NCBI RefSeq assembly: GCF_034424625.1
Contig: NZ_CP139976.1
Span: 6,076,001-6,140,000 of the forward strand
DNA from: Janthinobacterium lividum
GTDB lineage: Bacteria > Pseudomonadota > Gammaproteobacteria > Burkholderiales > Burkholderiaceae_D
Reading direction: 5' to 3'
Length of the DNA stretch: 64,000 bases
The notes below the pieces were generated by a model, which had not been told where the DNA came from, searched no databases, and was given only the letters and a program-made list of their open reading frames with translations. This document shows, piece after piece, positions 1-9,721 of this stretch (position 1 is the stretch's first letter; the number at the start of each line of letters is the position of its first letter). The position numbers were made by a program, and so were the translations under genes.

Positions 1-549
1 GGCGCCCCCATCTTGCTGTGGATCGCGGCCAAGGTCATGGCATCGGGCCGTCCCATCTTCTACGGCCACAAACGCGTGGGTCAAAATGGCAAGCATTTTC
101 TCTGCTACAAGTTCCGCACCATGGCCGTGAACGCCGATGTCTTGCTCAAGGAGCTACTGGAGCGCGATCCTGAAGCCCGTGCCGAATGGGACCGTGATTT
201 CAAACTGAAGAATGACCCGCGCATCACCTCGATCGGCCACTTTCTGCGCCGGACCAGCCTTGATGAATTGCCGCAGCTATGGAATGTGCTGAAAGGCGAA
301 ATGAGCCTGGTCGGGCCGCGCCCGGTTGTCGATGCGGAACTGGAACGTTATGGCCCCCAGGTAGACTATTACCTGGAAGCGAAACCCGGGGTCACGGGCC
401 TATGGCAAGTCAGCGGCAGGAACGACGTCAGCTATGATACGCGCGTTTATCTGGACGCCTGGTATGTCAAGAACTGGTCTTTGTTCAATGACATTGTCAT
501 ACTACTGAAAACGGTTAAAGTCATTTTCAAGAAAGATGGCGCATATTAG
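1..549 (+). CDS. Undecaprenyl-phosphate sugar phosphotransferase (WbaP/RfbP type), 5' truncated
   Basis: This membrane enzyme would start repeat-unit synthesis by moving a sugar-1-phosphate onto undecaprenyl phosphate at the cytoplasmic face. The frame is open from the first base, so the N-terminus (and any membrane helices) lies outside the window; 182 residues remain. They form the C-terminal catalytic domain of the bacterial sugar transferase family: a GHKRVGQNGKHF...YKFRTM block, then RRTSLDELPQLWNVLKGEMS with VGPRP, then GLWQVSGR and a closing hydrophobic segment. The gene precedes rfbBACD by 108 bp on the same strand, which fits a polysaccharide locus. Which sugar it transfers (galactose, glucose or other) cannot be told from this part. 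Confidence 0.9.
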   Translation, partial: GAPILLWIAAKVMASGRPIFYGHKRVGQNGKHFLCYKFRTMAVNADVLLKELLERDPEARAEWDRDFKLKNDPRITSIGHFLRRTSLDELPQLWNVLKGEMSLVGPRPVVDAELERYGPQVDYYLEAKPGVTGLWQVSGRNDVSYDTRVYLDAWYVKNWSLFNDIVILLKTVKVIFKKDGAY

Positions 550-657
550 TAACGGTATTAAAATAATAATTGCATTTAAGAATATTTAATTGCCCTCGCG
601 CTCAAGACAATTTGTCGAGGGGGCATTGTGGCAATGTTCCAGAAAAAGGATAACAGC

Positions 658-1737
658 ATGATTTTAGTGACTGGCGGCGCCGGCTTCATCGGTTCCAATT
701 TTGTACGCGACTGGCTGGCGCTCAACGATGAGCCCGTGATCAATTTTGACAAACTGACCTATGCTGGCAATCTCAGCAATCTGGCCAGCCTGGAGCAAGA
801 CCCGCGGCATATCTTTGTACGCGGCGATATTTGCGACACCGCCCACATCTCCCGCTTGCTGGCCGAACACCAGCCACGCGCCATCGTGCATTTTGCCGCA
901 GAGAGCCATGTCGATCGTTCGATCCATAGCCCCGGCGAATTCATTTCGACCAACGTCAACGGCACCTTCAGCCTGCTCGAAGCCGCGCGCGCCTACTGGT
1001 CAGGCCTGACAGGCGAAGCCAAGGATGGCTTCCGCTTCCTGCACGTCTCGACCGACGAGGTATATGGCACCCTGGGACCGAATGACCCGCCATTCACGGA
1101 AACGACGCCGTATGCGCCAAACAGCCCGTATTCGGCATCGAAAGCGGCATCCGACCATCTGGTGCGTGCCTATTTCCATACCTACGGCATGCCGGTGCTC
1201 ACCACCAACTGCTCGAACAACTATGGCTCCTTCCATTTCCCGGAAAAACTGATTCCGCTCATCATCAGCAATGCCCGTGCCGGCAAAGCCTTGCCTATCT
1301 ATGGCGATGGCATGCAAGTGCGCGACTGGCTGTACGTGGGCGACCATTGCTCGGCAATCCGCCGCGTGCTGGAAGCGGGTCGCCTGGGCGAGGTTTATAA
1401 CGTTGGCGGCTGGAATGAAATGGCCAACCTGGAAGTCGTGCACACCCTGTGCGACATCCTCGATACGCTCGATCCCAAGGCATCCGGCAGCTATCGCGAA
1501 CAAATCACCTACGTACAGGATCGCCCAGGGCATGACCGCCGCTACGCCATTGATGCGCGCAAGATCGAGCGCGAACTGGGCTGGAAGCCGGCCGAAACCT
1601 TCGCTACCGGCATCCGCAAGACCGTCCAGTGGTACCTGGACAACCAGGCCTGGGTACGCGATGTCCAGTCGGGCGACTACCTGAAGTGGGTAGAGAAAAA
1701 CTACGCTGCACGCGACACGACCCAGGAGCAGCAATAA
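658..1737 (+). CDS. rfbB: dTDP-glucose 4,6-dehydratase
   Basis: It converts dTDP-D-glucose to dTDP-4-keto-6-deoxy-D-glucose, the second step to dTDP-L-rhamnose, in the cytoplasm with bound NAD. The 359-residue extended-SDR protein has the nucleotide-binding TGGAGFIG at residues 5-12, the catalytic STDEVYG at 131-137 (Asp133-Glu134) and YSASK at 158-162. An in-frame GTG lies at 628 and an ATG at 634. I chose ATG 658 because AAAAGGA sits at the right distance upstream and because family members begin immediately before the Rossmann motif. The 108-bp gap upstream is AT-rich and contains a weak CCCTCG/CGAGGG inverted repeat (593-621) without a T-tract. Confidence 0.97.
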   Translation: MILVTGGAGFIGSNFVRDWLALNDEPVINFDKLTYAGNLSNLASLEQDPRHIFVRGDICDTAHISRLLAEHQPRAIVHFAAESHVDRSIHSPGEFISTNVNGTFSLLEAARAYWSGLTGEAKDGFRFLHVSTDEVYGTLGPNDPPFTETTPYAPNSPYSASKAASDHLVRAYFHTYGMPVLTTNCSNNYGSFHFPEKLIPLIISNARAGKALPIYGDGMQVRDWLYVGDHCSAIRRVLEAGRLGEVYNVGGWNEMANLEVVHTLCDILDTLDPKASGSYREQITYVQDRPGHDRRYAIDARKIERELGWKPAETFATGIRKTVQWYLDNQAWVRDVQSGDYLKWVEKNYAARDTTQEQQ

Positions 1738-2630
1738 TGGCGACAACCATCGAACGCAAGGGCATCATCCTGGCCGGCGGTTCCGGCACGCGCCTGTATC
1801 CCGTCACCATGGCCGTATCGAAGCAACTGCTCCCGGTATATGACAAGCCGATGATCTACTATCCGCTGACTACCCTGATGCTAGCCGGCATACGCGATAT
1901 CCTGATCATTTCCACACCACAAGATACGCCGCGCTTCCAGGAGTTGCTGGGCGACGGCAGCCAGTGGGGTATCAGCCTGACCTATGCCGTGCAGCCGAGC
2001 CCGGATGGCCTGGCACAGGCGTTCATCATCGGCAAAGAGTTTGTCGGCGATGCACCATCGGCGCTGATTCTGGGCGACAACATCTATTACGGTCACGACT
2101 TTGAATCGCAGTTACGCGAAGCCTCGGCACGCACCAGCGGCTCGACCGTGTTCGCCTATCACGTGCACGATCCGGAACGCTATGGCGTGGTCGATTTCGA
2201 TGACCAGCGCCGTGCTGTCAGCATCGAGGAAAAACCACTCAAGCCAAAATCGAACTACGCCGTCACGGGCCTGTACTTCTACGATAGTCAAGTGTGTGGA
2301 ATTGCCGCAGGTATCGCGCCCTCAGCACGCGGCGAACTGGAAATCACCGATGTGAATCGGGTTTATCTGGAGCGCGGTGAACTCAATGTGGAATTGATGG
2401 GACGTGGCATGGCCTGGCTTGATACCGGTACACATGAATCGTTGCTGGAGGCAGGACAATTTATCGCGACTATTGAAAACCGACAAGGCTTGAAGGTCGC
2501 CTGCCCAGAAGAAATCGCCTACCGCAAGGGGTATATTGATGCAGCCAAGCTGGAGCAACTGGCGCAGCCATTGAAAAAAAACGCCTATGGCCAGTATCTG
2601 CTGCGTCTCCTCGAAGAAAAAATATACTAA
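1737..2630 (+). CDS. rfbA: Glucose-1-phosphate thymidylyltransferase
   Basis: It makes dTDP-glucose from glucose-1-phosphate and dTTP, the first step to dTDP-L-rhamnose, and is usually feedback-inhibited by the end product. The 297-residue protein has the nucleotidyltransferase signature GGSGTRLYP (residues 14-22), the [17 protein letters not shown] segment (28-44) and the metal-binding Asp in LGDNIYYG (Asp114). The ATG overlaps the rfbB stop by one base (TAATG), indicating translational coupling. An upstream in-frame extension to 1629 lies entirely inside rfbB and was not used. The length is normal for RmlA. Confidence 0.97.
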   Translation: MATTIERKGIILAGGSGTRLYPVTMAVSKQLLPVYDKPMIYYPLTTLMLAGIRDILIISTPQDTPRFQELLGDGSQWGISLTYAVQPSPDGLAQAFIIGKEFVGDAPSALILGDNIYYGHDFESQLREASARTSGSTVFAYHVHDPERYGVVDFDDQRRAVSIEEKPLKPKSNYAVTGLYFYDSQVCGIAAGIAPSARGELEITDVNRVYLERGELNVELMGRGMAWLDTGTHESLLEAGQFIATIENRQGLKVACPEEIAYRKGYIDAAKLEQLAQPLKKNAYGQYLLRLLEEKIY

Positions 2631-2654
2631 AGCCTGAACGGCTCATTTCATACC

Positions 2655-3200
2655 ATGCAAATTCAAACGACAGCAATACCTGATGTTCTGATCATCGAAC
2701 CAACCGTATTTGGCGATGATCGCGGTTTTTTCTATGAAAGCTTTAATCAAAAGCGCTTCGCCGAGCTGACTGGCGTCACGCGCGATTTCGTGCAGGACAA
2801 CCATTCCAAGTCGGCAAAGGGTGTGTTGCGCGGCCTGCACTACCAGATCCAGCAAGCGCAAGGAAAACTCGTGCGCGTCACCGCTGGCGAAGTGTTCGAC
2901 GTTGCCGTCGATTTGCGCAAAAGCTCCGCAACTTTCGGCCATTGGGTCGGCGTTACCCTGTCGGCTGCGAATAAGCGCCAACTGTGGGTTCCCGAAGGGT
3001 TTGCGCATGGCTTCGTGGTGACTAGCGACCATGCCGAGTTTCTCTACAAGACAACAGACTACTGGGCACCGGAGTTTGAGCGCAGCATCCTGTGGAATGA
3101 TCCGGCGATCGGCATCGACTGGCCTCTGGATGGCGAACCGCTGCTGTCTGGCAAAGATAAAGTCGGTACCTTGCTGGCCAATGCCGACGTTTTTGCCTGA
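2655..3200 (+). CDS. rfbC: dTDP-4-dehydrorhamnose 3,5-epimerase
   Basis: It epimerises C3 and C5 of dTDP-4-keto-6-deoxy-glucose, the third step to dTDP-L-rhamnose. The 181-residue cupin-fold protein has RGLHYQ with the catalytic base His62, VPEGFAHGF (112-120) and the LYKTTDYW segment with Tyr131, matching the active-site residues known for RmlC. It lies 24 bp after rfbA and 41 bp before rfbD in the same transcript. Nothing is missing, and the length matches the family. Confidence 0.97.
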   Translation: MQIQTTAIPDVLIIEPTVFGDDRGFFYESFNQKRFAELTGVTRDFVQDNHSKSAKGVLRGLHYQIQQAQGKLVRVTAGEVFDVAVDLRKSSATFGHWVGVTLSAANKRQLWVPEGFAHGFVVTSDHAEFLYKTTDYWAPEFERSILWNDPAIGIDWPLDGEPLLSGKDKVGTLLANADVFA

Positions 3201-3241
3201 CCCTTACCGAACAATCCGTCACACTGGAACAAAACTATTTC

Positions 3242-4114
3242 ATGAGCCGTATCTTAATCACAGGAAAAACCGGCCAGGTCGGTTACGAACTGGAACGCAG
3301 CCTACAGGGCCTGGGCGAGATCATCGCCGTGGACCGCAGCCAGATGGACCTGGCTGACCTGGACCAGGTACGCGACGTGATCCGCCGCATCAAACCGACG
3401 CTGATCGTCAACCCGGCCGCCTACACCGCAGTCGACAAGGCTGAGAGCGAGCCCGAGCTGGCCATGCGCATCAATGGCGAAGCGCCAGGCGTGATGGCAG
3501 AAGAAGCAAAGAAGCTGGGCGCTGCGATGATCCATTACAGCACCGACTACGTTTTTGACGGTAGCAAGGATGGCGCGTATGTTGAAACCGATCCGACTTG
3601 CCCGGTGAATGTGTATGGCAGCAGCAAGCTGGCCGGTGAACAGGCGATCGCCGCCGCCGGCATCCCGCACCTGATCCTGCGCACCAGCTGGGTCTACAGC
3701 ACGCATGGCAAAAACTTTCTGCTGACCATGCTCCGCCTGGCGCAGGAGCGCGAAGAGCTGGGCATCGTTTCCGACCAGTTCGGCGCGCCGACATGGAGCC
3801 GCACCATTGCCGACACTACCGCGCATATCGTGGCGCAAAGTCTGGCCGCAGCGGACCAGCAGACATGGTGGAATGAACGTTCAGGTTTGTATCATTTGAC
3901 GGCACAGGGAAAAACTAGCTGGTTTGGCTTTACCGAGGCAATCATGGCACATCCGTCCGTCGTTAAAAAACCGAAGCTCAAACCAATACTGGCGCAAAAC
4001 TACCCGGTACCCGCCAAACGTCCATCAAACTCCGTCCTGTCGTCACAGCACTTGATCGATACTTTCTGCAATTTGCCACAATGGCAAACCGCATTAAAAC
4101 TCTGCCAGGAATGA
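3242..4114 (+). CDS. rfbD: dTDP-4-dehydrorhamnose reductase
   Basis: It reduces dTDP-4-keto-L-rhamnose with NAD(P)H to give dTDP-L-rhamnose. The 290-residue SDR protein has the glycine-rich GKTGQVG (8-14), STDYVFDG (100-107) and the catalytic YGSSK (125-129). It is the last gene of the + strand rfbBACD run and is followed within 30 bp by a strong terminator hairpin. All four rhamnose genes are intact, so the cell can make dTDP-L-rhamnose for the glycosyltransferases encoded convergently. Confidence 0.97.
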   Translation: MSRILITGKTGQVGYELERSLQGLGEIIAVDRSQMDLADLDQVRDVIRRIKPTLIVNPAAYTAVDKAESEPELAMRINGEAPGVMAEEAKKLGAAMIHYSTDYVFDGSKDGAYVETDPTCPVNVYGSSKLAGEQAIAAAGIPHLILRTSWVYSTHGKNFLLTMLRLAQEREELGIVSDQFGAPTWSRTIADTTAHIVAQSLAAADQQTWWNERSGLYHLTAQGKTSWFGFTEAIMAHPSVVKKPKLKPILAQNYPVPAKRPSNSVLSSQHLIDTFCNLPQWQTALKLCQE

Positions 4115-4139
4115 ATTTATTCAAGCCCCGTTAATATTT

Positions 4140-4180
4140 AAAAAAGCTGCCATACACGAATAGTGTACGGCAGCTTTTTT
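4140..4180. terminator. Bidirectional intrinsic terminator between rfbD and hldE
   Basis: An 18-base arm (AAAAAAGCTGCCATACAC) is followed by the five-base loop GAATA and its near-perfect complement ending in T6, with one A/C mismatch. A-tract on one side and T-tract on the other make it a Rho-independent terminator on both strands. It lies 26 bp after rfbD and 35 bp after the hldE stop, at the meeting point of the two convergent polysaccharide transcripts. Confidence 0.9.
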
Positions 4181-4214
4181 TATTCATATCAGACCGGAAG
4201 ACAGTCAACACATA

Positions 4215-5657
4215 CTACTTTTTTGAGCGCTCGATAATCTTGGAGGTTGAATACCCATCGTGAAAGTCAAGTGCAATTACCTGCCCCCCCGCTTTTGTCA
4301 CGGCATCATAACCGACAATTTCCTCAACCTCATAGTCGCCCCCCTTCACTAGGACATCCGGCAACAACTTCTTGATCAATCTCTCAGGCGTATCTTCAGA
4401 AAACTCGACAACCCAATCAACGCTTTTCAAAGCGCCCAGCACGTGCATCCGGTCCGTACCTGCATTGATAGGGCGCGTACTCCCCTTCAATCTTTTAACA
4501 GATTCATCTGAATTTACTGCCACAATCAGTAAATCTCCAAGGCGCCTTGCAGCTTCAAGATAACGCGTATGTCCGACATGAAGAATATCGAAGCAACCAT
4601 TGGTAAATACGATGCGTTTTCCACCAGCCTTGGCTTCGTTGATACGTACCAGCATGGCATCCTCGGATAAAATGGGCGTTTCCATCCCTCCCACCCCATA
4701 TAGGACGCGTTCCAATTCCATTAATGTGACAGGTACGGTACCAAATTTTCCAACGACCACGCCTGCCGCCATATTACCTAACCGGCACGACGTTTCGAGA
4801 TCCTTACCACTTGCCAACGCCGCTCCCAGTGTAGCGATCACGGTATCACCCGCGCCGGTTACATCAAAAACCTCACGTGCCTCCGTTGGCAAGTGTACAG
4901 GTTCGGTCTGGGGCTGCAACAAAGTCATGCCATGTTCACTACGGGTCACCAGCAGAGCGTCCAGTTCCAATTCTTCGCGCAGTCTGTTTCCTTTCCGGAC
5001 CATCTCAGCCTCGTCGGAACAAACGCCAACAACGGCCTCAAACTCCGCCATGTTAGGCGTAATCAAAGTTGCACCGGCATACTGGGTATAGTCCGTTCCT
5101 TTCGGATCAACGATGACTGGTTTCCCCATTCGCCGCGCTTCCTTGATCATCGGTGCAATGACAGCCAGTGTCCCCTTGCCATAATCCGATAATATGACCG
5201 TATCTACAGACTTCAGTACTGCACAGAACTTCTGATATAAAACCTCGCGGTCAAAGGCATGCTCGGCATGCATGGATGATTCGAAATCCAGCCTGATCAA
5301 CTGCTGATTACGCGAAACTACACGTAATTTCGTGATTGTAGGACTGGCGGGAGCCTCGACAAAGTCCACGCGCACACCGTAGCGCTCCATTGATGTCTTT
5401 AGTAATGCAGCGGCTTCGTCTTTCCCAACAACACCTAACAAAGTAACCTGCGCTCCCAAAGAAGCAACGTTTACTGCTACGTTGGCGGCCCCCCCCGGAC
5501 GCTGGTCATCTTTGCCAATATTAACTACTGGTACCGGCGCCTCCGGAGAAATACGAGCGGTAGCACCAGACCAATAACGATCTAGCATGACATCGCCGAT
5601 CACAAGTACCCGTGCACGCGCTAACTCAAGACCAAGGTTTGAATCTTTAGAAAACAT
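4215..5657 (-). CDS. hldE: Bifunctional heptose-7-phosphate kinase / heptose-1-phosphate adenylyltransferase
   Basis: It phosphorylates D-glycero-D-manno-heptose 7-phosphate at C1 and later adenylylates heptose-1-phosphate, on the path to ADP-heptose for the LPS inner core. The 480-residue protein has an N-terminal PfkB/ribokinase domain (GDVMLDRYW at 21-29, DVTGAGD at 265-271 with catalytic Asp271). The C-terminal cytidylyltransferase-like domain has GCFDILHVGH at 354-363, containing the HxGH motif. Both halves are complete. It lies 15 bp after gmhA, which supplies its substrate. The bisphosphatase gmhB and epimerase hldD are not in this window. Confidence 0.96.
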   Translation of the reverse strand: MFSKDSNLGLELARARVLVIGDVMLDRYWSGATARISPEAPVPVVNIGKDDQRPGGAANVAVNVASLGAQVTLLGVVGKDEAAALLKTSMERYGVRVDFVEAPASPTITKLRVVSRNQQLIRLDFESSMHAEHAFDREVLYQKFCAVLKSVDTVILSDYGKGTLAVIAPMIKEARRMGKPVIVDPKGTDYTQYAGATLITPNMAEFEAVVGVCSDEAEMVRKGNRLREELELDALLVTRSEHGMTLLQPQTEPVHLPTEAREVFDVTGAGDTVIATLGAALASGKDLETSCRLGNMAAGVVVGKFGTVPVTLMELERVLYGVGGMETPILSEDAMLVRINEAKAGGKRIVFTNGCFDILHVGHTRYLEAARRLGDLLIVAVNSDESVKRLKGSTRPINAGTDRMHVLGALKSVDWVVEFSEDTPERLIKKLLPDVLVKGGDYEVEEIVGYDAVTKAGGQVIALDFHDGYSTSKIIERSKK

Positions 5658-5672
5658 ATACTTTCCGCCTAA

Positions 5673-6254
5673 TCAAGACAATCCTAGCTTTTTCTCTACT
5701 AATTCAATGATTATATGAAGCATTTTGATATGTAATTCCTGTACGCGATCAGCAAATTGTCCTGCTGGAGTACATAAACTGACATCAGCCAATTCATCCA
5801 AAGGGCTGCCAGGGCGCCCCGTCAGACCGATCACGGTAACGCCATTTTCCTGTGCGCTTTTCACAGCGTTCAAGACCGATCGACTAGTTCCGCTAGTGCT
5901 AATCGCAATAAGGCAATCGCCTGGCCTTCCATGGGCTTCCACAAAACGCGAAAAAACAAAATCATAGCCAAAATCATTCGCCACACAAGTAATATGAGCT
6001 GGATCACTGATTGATAGTGCAGACAATGCCTTACGATCCTTCCGAAAGCGGCCGGATAACTCCTCCGCAAAATGAATGGCATCACACATTGAGCCACCAT
6101 TACCACAAGAAATAGCTTTGCCGTTCTTGCGCAATGAGTCCGCTATAATTTCCGCTGAGCGATCAATATTTAATAAAACGCCTTCATTTTTTATCAAATT
6201 ATCCAGACCAGCCTTTGCTTCGAGCAGCGAATTTCTAATAACATCAATACTCAT
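5673..6254 (-). CDS. gmhA: Sedoheptulose-7-phosphate isomerase
   Basis: It isomerises sedoheptulose 7-phosphate to D-glycero-D-manno-heptose 7-phosphate, the first committed step of ADP-heptose synthesis. The 193-residue SIS-domain protein has CGNGGSMCDAIHFAEEL (residues 50-66). It keeps the four residues known for zinc binding and catalysis in E. coli GmhA: His61, Glu65, Gln172 and His180. It is translated just before hldE on the same strand. The base composition is intermediate between the AT-rich O-unit genes upstream and the normal genome. Confidence 0.95.
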   Translation of the reverse strand: MSIDVIRNSLLEAKAGLDNLIKNEGVLLNIDRSAEIIADSLRKNGKAISCGNGGSMCDAIHFAEELSGRFRKDRKALSALSISDPAHITCVANDFGYDFVFSRFVEAHGRPGDCLIAISTSGTSRSVLNAVKSAQENGVTVIGLTGRPGSPLDELADVSLCTPAGQFADRVQELHIKMLHIIIELVEKKLGLS

Positions 6255-6516
6255 ATATTTCTTTCATGAACGCAAAATATGCGATACCTAAAATTTAAAA
6301 ATCTCAGTAATTTCCAAAAAACTGACTAGAAAATATTCAGACATACCAGGACAGCTTAGATAAAATCCTGCAGTCTTCCGGTAAATATAACCTCGCACTG
6401 CAAGGCGGGCGACGCGGACTTTTCTCGGCCAACATTTCTTGTGTGCCATAGCGCCGCACACTCTGCGCGGCCTTCAGCAAGATCACCAAAGTACATCATC
6501 ATTGGAAAAAGATAAT
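6255..6516. other. 262-bp gap with a GC-rich island; possible gene remnant
   Basis: Between the last glycosyltransferase and gmhA, the outer parts are AT-rich but about 6375-6490 is clearly GC-richer than its surroundings. On the - strand a 48-codon ATG frame (6502 to 6356) and, in another frame, an open stretch of similar length cross this island. Neither has a ribosome-binding site and I recognise neither product. The island may be the eroded end of a gene left by O-unit cassette replacement. It would also contain any promoter for gmhA-hldE, but I see no convincing hexamer pair. Confidence 0.3.
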
Positions 6517-7536
6517 TTAGTCAGTTGGTACCTTAACAATTTCCGCGACCTCGTCAGGTCTGACAGAGCGAATACAGATGAATTCCCCCAACGTTCCCTC
6601 ACATTTTGGTACATTGTTACAGGGATAATGTACACAGCCACCAGAGCGAGCAATCAACTGCGTGCTGGGAGGTGTCCAGACAGCAGGATTACTACCGGCA
6701 TTAATTAATATCGTGCGTATCCCTTGCCGCTGCCCCATATGTATACCAAAACTGTCCAAGCCTATTAATAAGTCCAACTCCTTCACCTTGCTGGTAAATT
6801 CAGAGAGCGAGCGCGTGTACACTTCAACCTGTGACAGGACAGGAGCAAATATCCGCTCCAGCGCTTGCCGTTCAACACCCGCACCAAAAACAGTCAAGCA
6901 ATGGCCATCACGTATCAAATCTTGCGCCAATGCAAGCCAATCCTGTTCAGGCCATAGGCGACAGCGTTGTGACGCAAAGGGATGCATCCCGATCTTCAAC
7001 TTTTCATTCAGAGAGGGCCTTATCTTTGACAGAATGCTTTTTTCTTTTCCAGAAGATAGGAAATCCAGCATTAGCCCATAAGAAGAATATATATTGTCAC
7101 AATTCTCCGGCACTACAAAGACAGGCTTACCTCTCCCAAAAGGATTACGAATGATCAAATTAAATGGATGATTCCCAGCCCAGCCTATATGTTTATGCTT
7201 AGATCCACTGATCAACCATGCAAAAGCCCGCTCCCGAAAATCGCCAATCAGATCCATGGTGACACTTGGGTTCAATACGCGAATTTTCCATGCAGCCTTT
7301 AAAAATCCGAGTGCATTTTTCCAGCCAAAATCTTTAGTCGTCCCAACTGGAAATTGAGAACAAATAATTTTGCAATTAGGAATATCATTAAATAAAAATG
7401 CGACTTGGGGACGTACCCAGGCAATGTAATTTTCTGCGTAGTGACTATCCACCAATTTTCTCAAAAAAGCGCTCTGGATGACAGCATCACCCAAATTACG
7501 TGCAACAATTAAACAAGCAAGTTTTTCCATTTTCAT
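6517..7536 (-). CDS. Glycosyltransferase family 9 protein (heptosyltransferase-like)
   Basis: GT9 enzymes transfer heptose or other sugars to LPS core or related acceptors at the inner membrane. The 339-residue protein opens with ACLIVARNLGDAVIQSA, the GT9 N-terminal acceptor-side motif. Its C-half has GMHPFASQRCRLWP, VFGAGVE and LDLLIGLDSFGIHMG, with a cysteine-rich end. The usual DSGPMH is altered to DSFGIHM, so the donor may not be a standard heptose. The frame could begin at a TTG at 7581, but the motif position favours ATG 7536 or 7530; neither has a good Shine-Dalgarno. The position beside gmhA-hldE fits a heptose-related role, which is inference. Confidence 0.8.
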   Translation of the reverse strand: MKMEKLACLIVARNLGDAVIQSAFLRKLVDSHYAENYIAWVRPQVAFLFNDIPNCKIICSQFPVGTTKDFGWKNALGFLKAAWKIRVLNPSVTMDLIGDFRERAFAWLISGSKHKHIGWAGNHPFNLIIRNPFGRGKPVFVVPENCDNIYSSYGLMLDFLSSGKEKSILSKIRPSLNEKLKIGMHPFASQRCRLWPEQDWLALAQDLIRDGHCLTVFGAGVERQALERIFAPVLSQVEVYTRSLSEFTSKVKELDLLIGLDSFGIHMGQRQGIRTILINAGSNPAVWTPPSTQLIARSGGCVHYPCNNVPKCEGTLGEFICIRSVRPDEVAEIVKVPTD

Positions 7537-7592
7537 CAAAATAAAGTGTATGCACGCAGCAGTAGCAGCAATACCGATCAATTACTTAAAAA

Positions 7593-8606
7593 TCACGCAA
7601 CAGCAGTTCCTAATTTTTCAAATGGAAAAATTTCATCCAGCCAACCATCCAAGCTATATTTTTGATTAATGGATCCAGGCAACTCACAGAATTCAGACAT
7701 AATAAAACTTTCCGGGATAAAAATATTATCCCGATCAATTACCAGTATGTTTTCTGGCCTATAAATGTCCGTTTTTGCAGAAAATGAATTTGTTGTAATA
7801 ATTTTCTTTTTTGCGCCCACCGCTTCCAGTGTACGCATAGTTAATCCAGCCTGAATTGGACGCTCAATATCTATAATTACCTTACTACGAGCAAGAAGCG
7901 ATTTCAAATCGGCCTTCCCAACCGGTTCGAATGTAAACTCTCTTTTTTTTGCCATCCAAAAAGATGGTTGAAATAAACGACGTCCCCAATAAATTAATTT
8001 CGACGGAAAATAAAGTATTTTCTTAAAAGACGCGTTACGAGGAAAATGATTACTCAGTTTTTTCAAAACTTGATAACGATCTGAGTGGATTGTTCCGAAA
8101 AAGAAAAAATCAATATCCTCATCCACCTTCGGCAACTTAGCATACTCATCCAGGTAGAAAAGCGCACGATATTCAAGCCGCCCATCATTTTCAACATCAA
8201 CAGGATCAAATGACAATGCCCTGTCAAATAAGGCAACCTTATCATAACTATCACTTGACATATTTTTGTAACTATCCCAAAAATATAGGGTGAAATGTGC
8301 ATGCGGCAACGCTTCACGCATGCGTCGGATTGCCGAGAGGGAAAGAGATTGCCCTTTAATAACCAGGACATGAGTGATTGGATGTTGCTTTGCCTGCTGA
8401 AAAATCGAATCGAAATAACGATCTGCTTTATCACGTTGCAGCAGTGGTGAAATCCGGTTAAGGATTTTTGTCATGGTGTCGCTGGCAGGACGGTCATCAA
8501 AACGCAAGGCGCCTACCCCACGTTTGGCAAGGCCATGCTGAATTTCTTTAGCATATCCAAAAAATTCAGGAGCTATCAGTAAAAAATTAATTGGCAACTG
8601 AGACAT
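7593..8606 (-). CDS. Putative glycosyltransferase (GT4/CgeB-like C-terminal half)
   Basis: This 337-residue soluble protein is not one I can place with certainty. The N-terminal third reads like a Rossmann-type nucleotide-sugar fold (FLLIAPEFFGYAKEIQHGL, VLVIKGQSLS). The C-terminal part has SLLARSKVIIDIERPIQAGLT, then RTLEAVGAKKKIITTN and a short acidic helix, which resembles the donor-binding region of GT4/CgeB-like transferases. It overlaps the upstream acyltransferase gene by 20 bp, so both belong to one transcript. The AT-rich composition matches the O-unit cassette. The sugar specificity is unknown. Confidence 0.6.
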   Translation of the reverse strand: MSQLPINFLLIAPEFFGYAKEIQHGLAKRGVGALRFDDRPASDTMTKILNRISPLLQRDKADRYFDSIFQQAKQHPITHVLVIKGQSLSLSAIRRMREALPHAHFTLYFWDSYKNMSSDSYDKVALFDRALSFDPVDVENDGRLEYRALFYLDEYAKLPKVDEDIDFFFFGTIHSDRYQVLKKLSNHFPRNASFKKILYFPSKLIYWGRRLFQPSFWMAKKREFTFEPVGKADLKSLLARSKVIIDIERPIQAGLTMRTLEAVGAKKKIITTNSFSAKTDIYRPENILVIDRDNIFIPESFIMSEFCELPGSINQKYSLDGWLDEIFPFEKLGTAVA

Positions 8607-9648
8607 TTTTCTTCTTACTTAGGCTGTTGTTATTAATAGGTTTCACTTTCCGATGACTCAAGAAAGGCTTTTCGATAAAATTCCACGAAATTATTGCCAT
8701 CATCAATACAAGGAACACGCCTATCACTATCGCAATAAACGGATGAAATGCAAATAATCCAAAAAATATTAGTGACTGGACAATTGGCGCATGATAAAGA
8801 TAGATGCCAAATGAAAAATCTCCATGTTTGCCAACGTTAAGCACATGCGGCAAACTCAGAGCAGCCCATGTAACAAACAAGGTTACCCCGATCGGAGCAA
8901 TTAATTCAAAAAACCAACCAGTGGCAAAAATATAAGAAATTATTCCAGCGGCTGCCCATTTCCAAGAAAGCTGAAAGCCATCGCGTGTTTTATAATAACA
9001 CCAGGCACCGCCACAAAAAAATACCATCTGGCCTGGCAACTGTTTGGCCATCTTAAAGTAAAACTCAGCATCAGTTGCCATACCACGTAGATAGAAAAAT
9101 TCTCGCCAAGCCAACGATAGCAAAAAAATCGTCACTAAAGTTCTCTGGTATCCCCATCGGCGACAACCAAAAACAATTAATGGAACACAAGCGTAAAAGA
9201 GCACTTCAATCTTAATTGTCCAAAGCGATACATTGATCGCACTTTCGAATTGGTGTAAAAAAACACCAGGTAAGGATGGAGCGCTAAAATTGGCAAAAAT
9301 AAGGTTATAAAATATATACCGCCAAAAATCCTTATGTGAAAAGTATTCAGAAAAAGAATATTCGGAAATAATCGACAAAATAACGGCAGCAAACACTACG
9401 ACGAAGATGTATGCTGGAGCAAGCCGAGAAATTCGCTTCCTCCAATATTCTTTCATTGATCTGGATTTTTCATAACTCATTGTTACGAGATAACCACTAA
9501 CAACAAAGAACGCCTGTACCGCAAATAATGAAGATATATATTGAGTCATCCAGTAGAGATTAGGGTTCTGCGAAAGAATACCCATATGAAAAAACACTAC
9601 CATACTGGCGAAAATCAACCTTAGAAGATCAAAATTATTTTTATACAT
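8587..9648 (-). CDS. Membrane O-acyltransferase (acyltransferase 3 family)
   Basis: Acyltransferase-3 proteins move acetyl or other acyl groups across or at the inner membrane onto surface polysaccharide sugars. The 353-residue protein has about ten hydrophobic segments. It keeps the family's first-helix pattern FDLLRLIFASMVVFFHMG with the conserved His, and the RKRISRLAPAYI motif (RxxR followed by PxY) near residue 70. It probably O-acetylates the repeat unit. It overlaps the following gene by 20 bp and lies 73 bp downstream of the polymerase gene. The low GC is typical of the cassette. Confidence 0.88.
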   Translation of the reverse strand: MYKNNFDLLRLIFASMVVFFHMGILSQNPNLYWMTQYISSLFAVQAFFVVSGYLVTMSYEKSRSMKEYWRKRISRLAPAYIFVVVFAAVILSIISEYSFSEYFSHKDFWRYIFYNLIFANFSAPSLPGVFLHQFESAINVSLWTIKIEVLFYACVPLIVFGCRRWGYQRTLVTIFLLSLAWREFFYLRGMATDAEFYFKMAKQLPGQMVFFCGGAWCYYKTRDGFQLSWKWAAAGIISYIFATGWFFELIAPIGVTLFVTWAALSLPHVLNVGKHGDFSFGIYLYHAPIVQSLIFFGLFAFHPFIAIVIGVFLVLMMAIISWNFIEKPFLSHRKVKPINNNSLSKKKNVSVAN

Positions 9649-9721
9649 AAGGTTTGTTAATTATCTATTTTTTCACGTAAAAATATAATTATTCAATAAT
9701 CGAAAAATTAGACCGCTCTTT

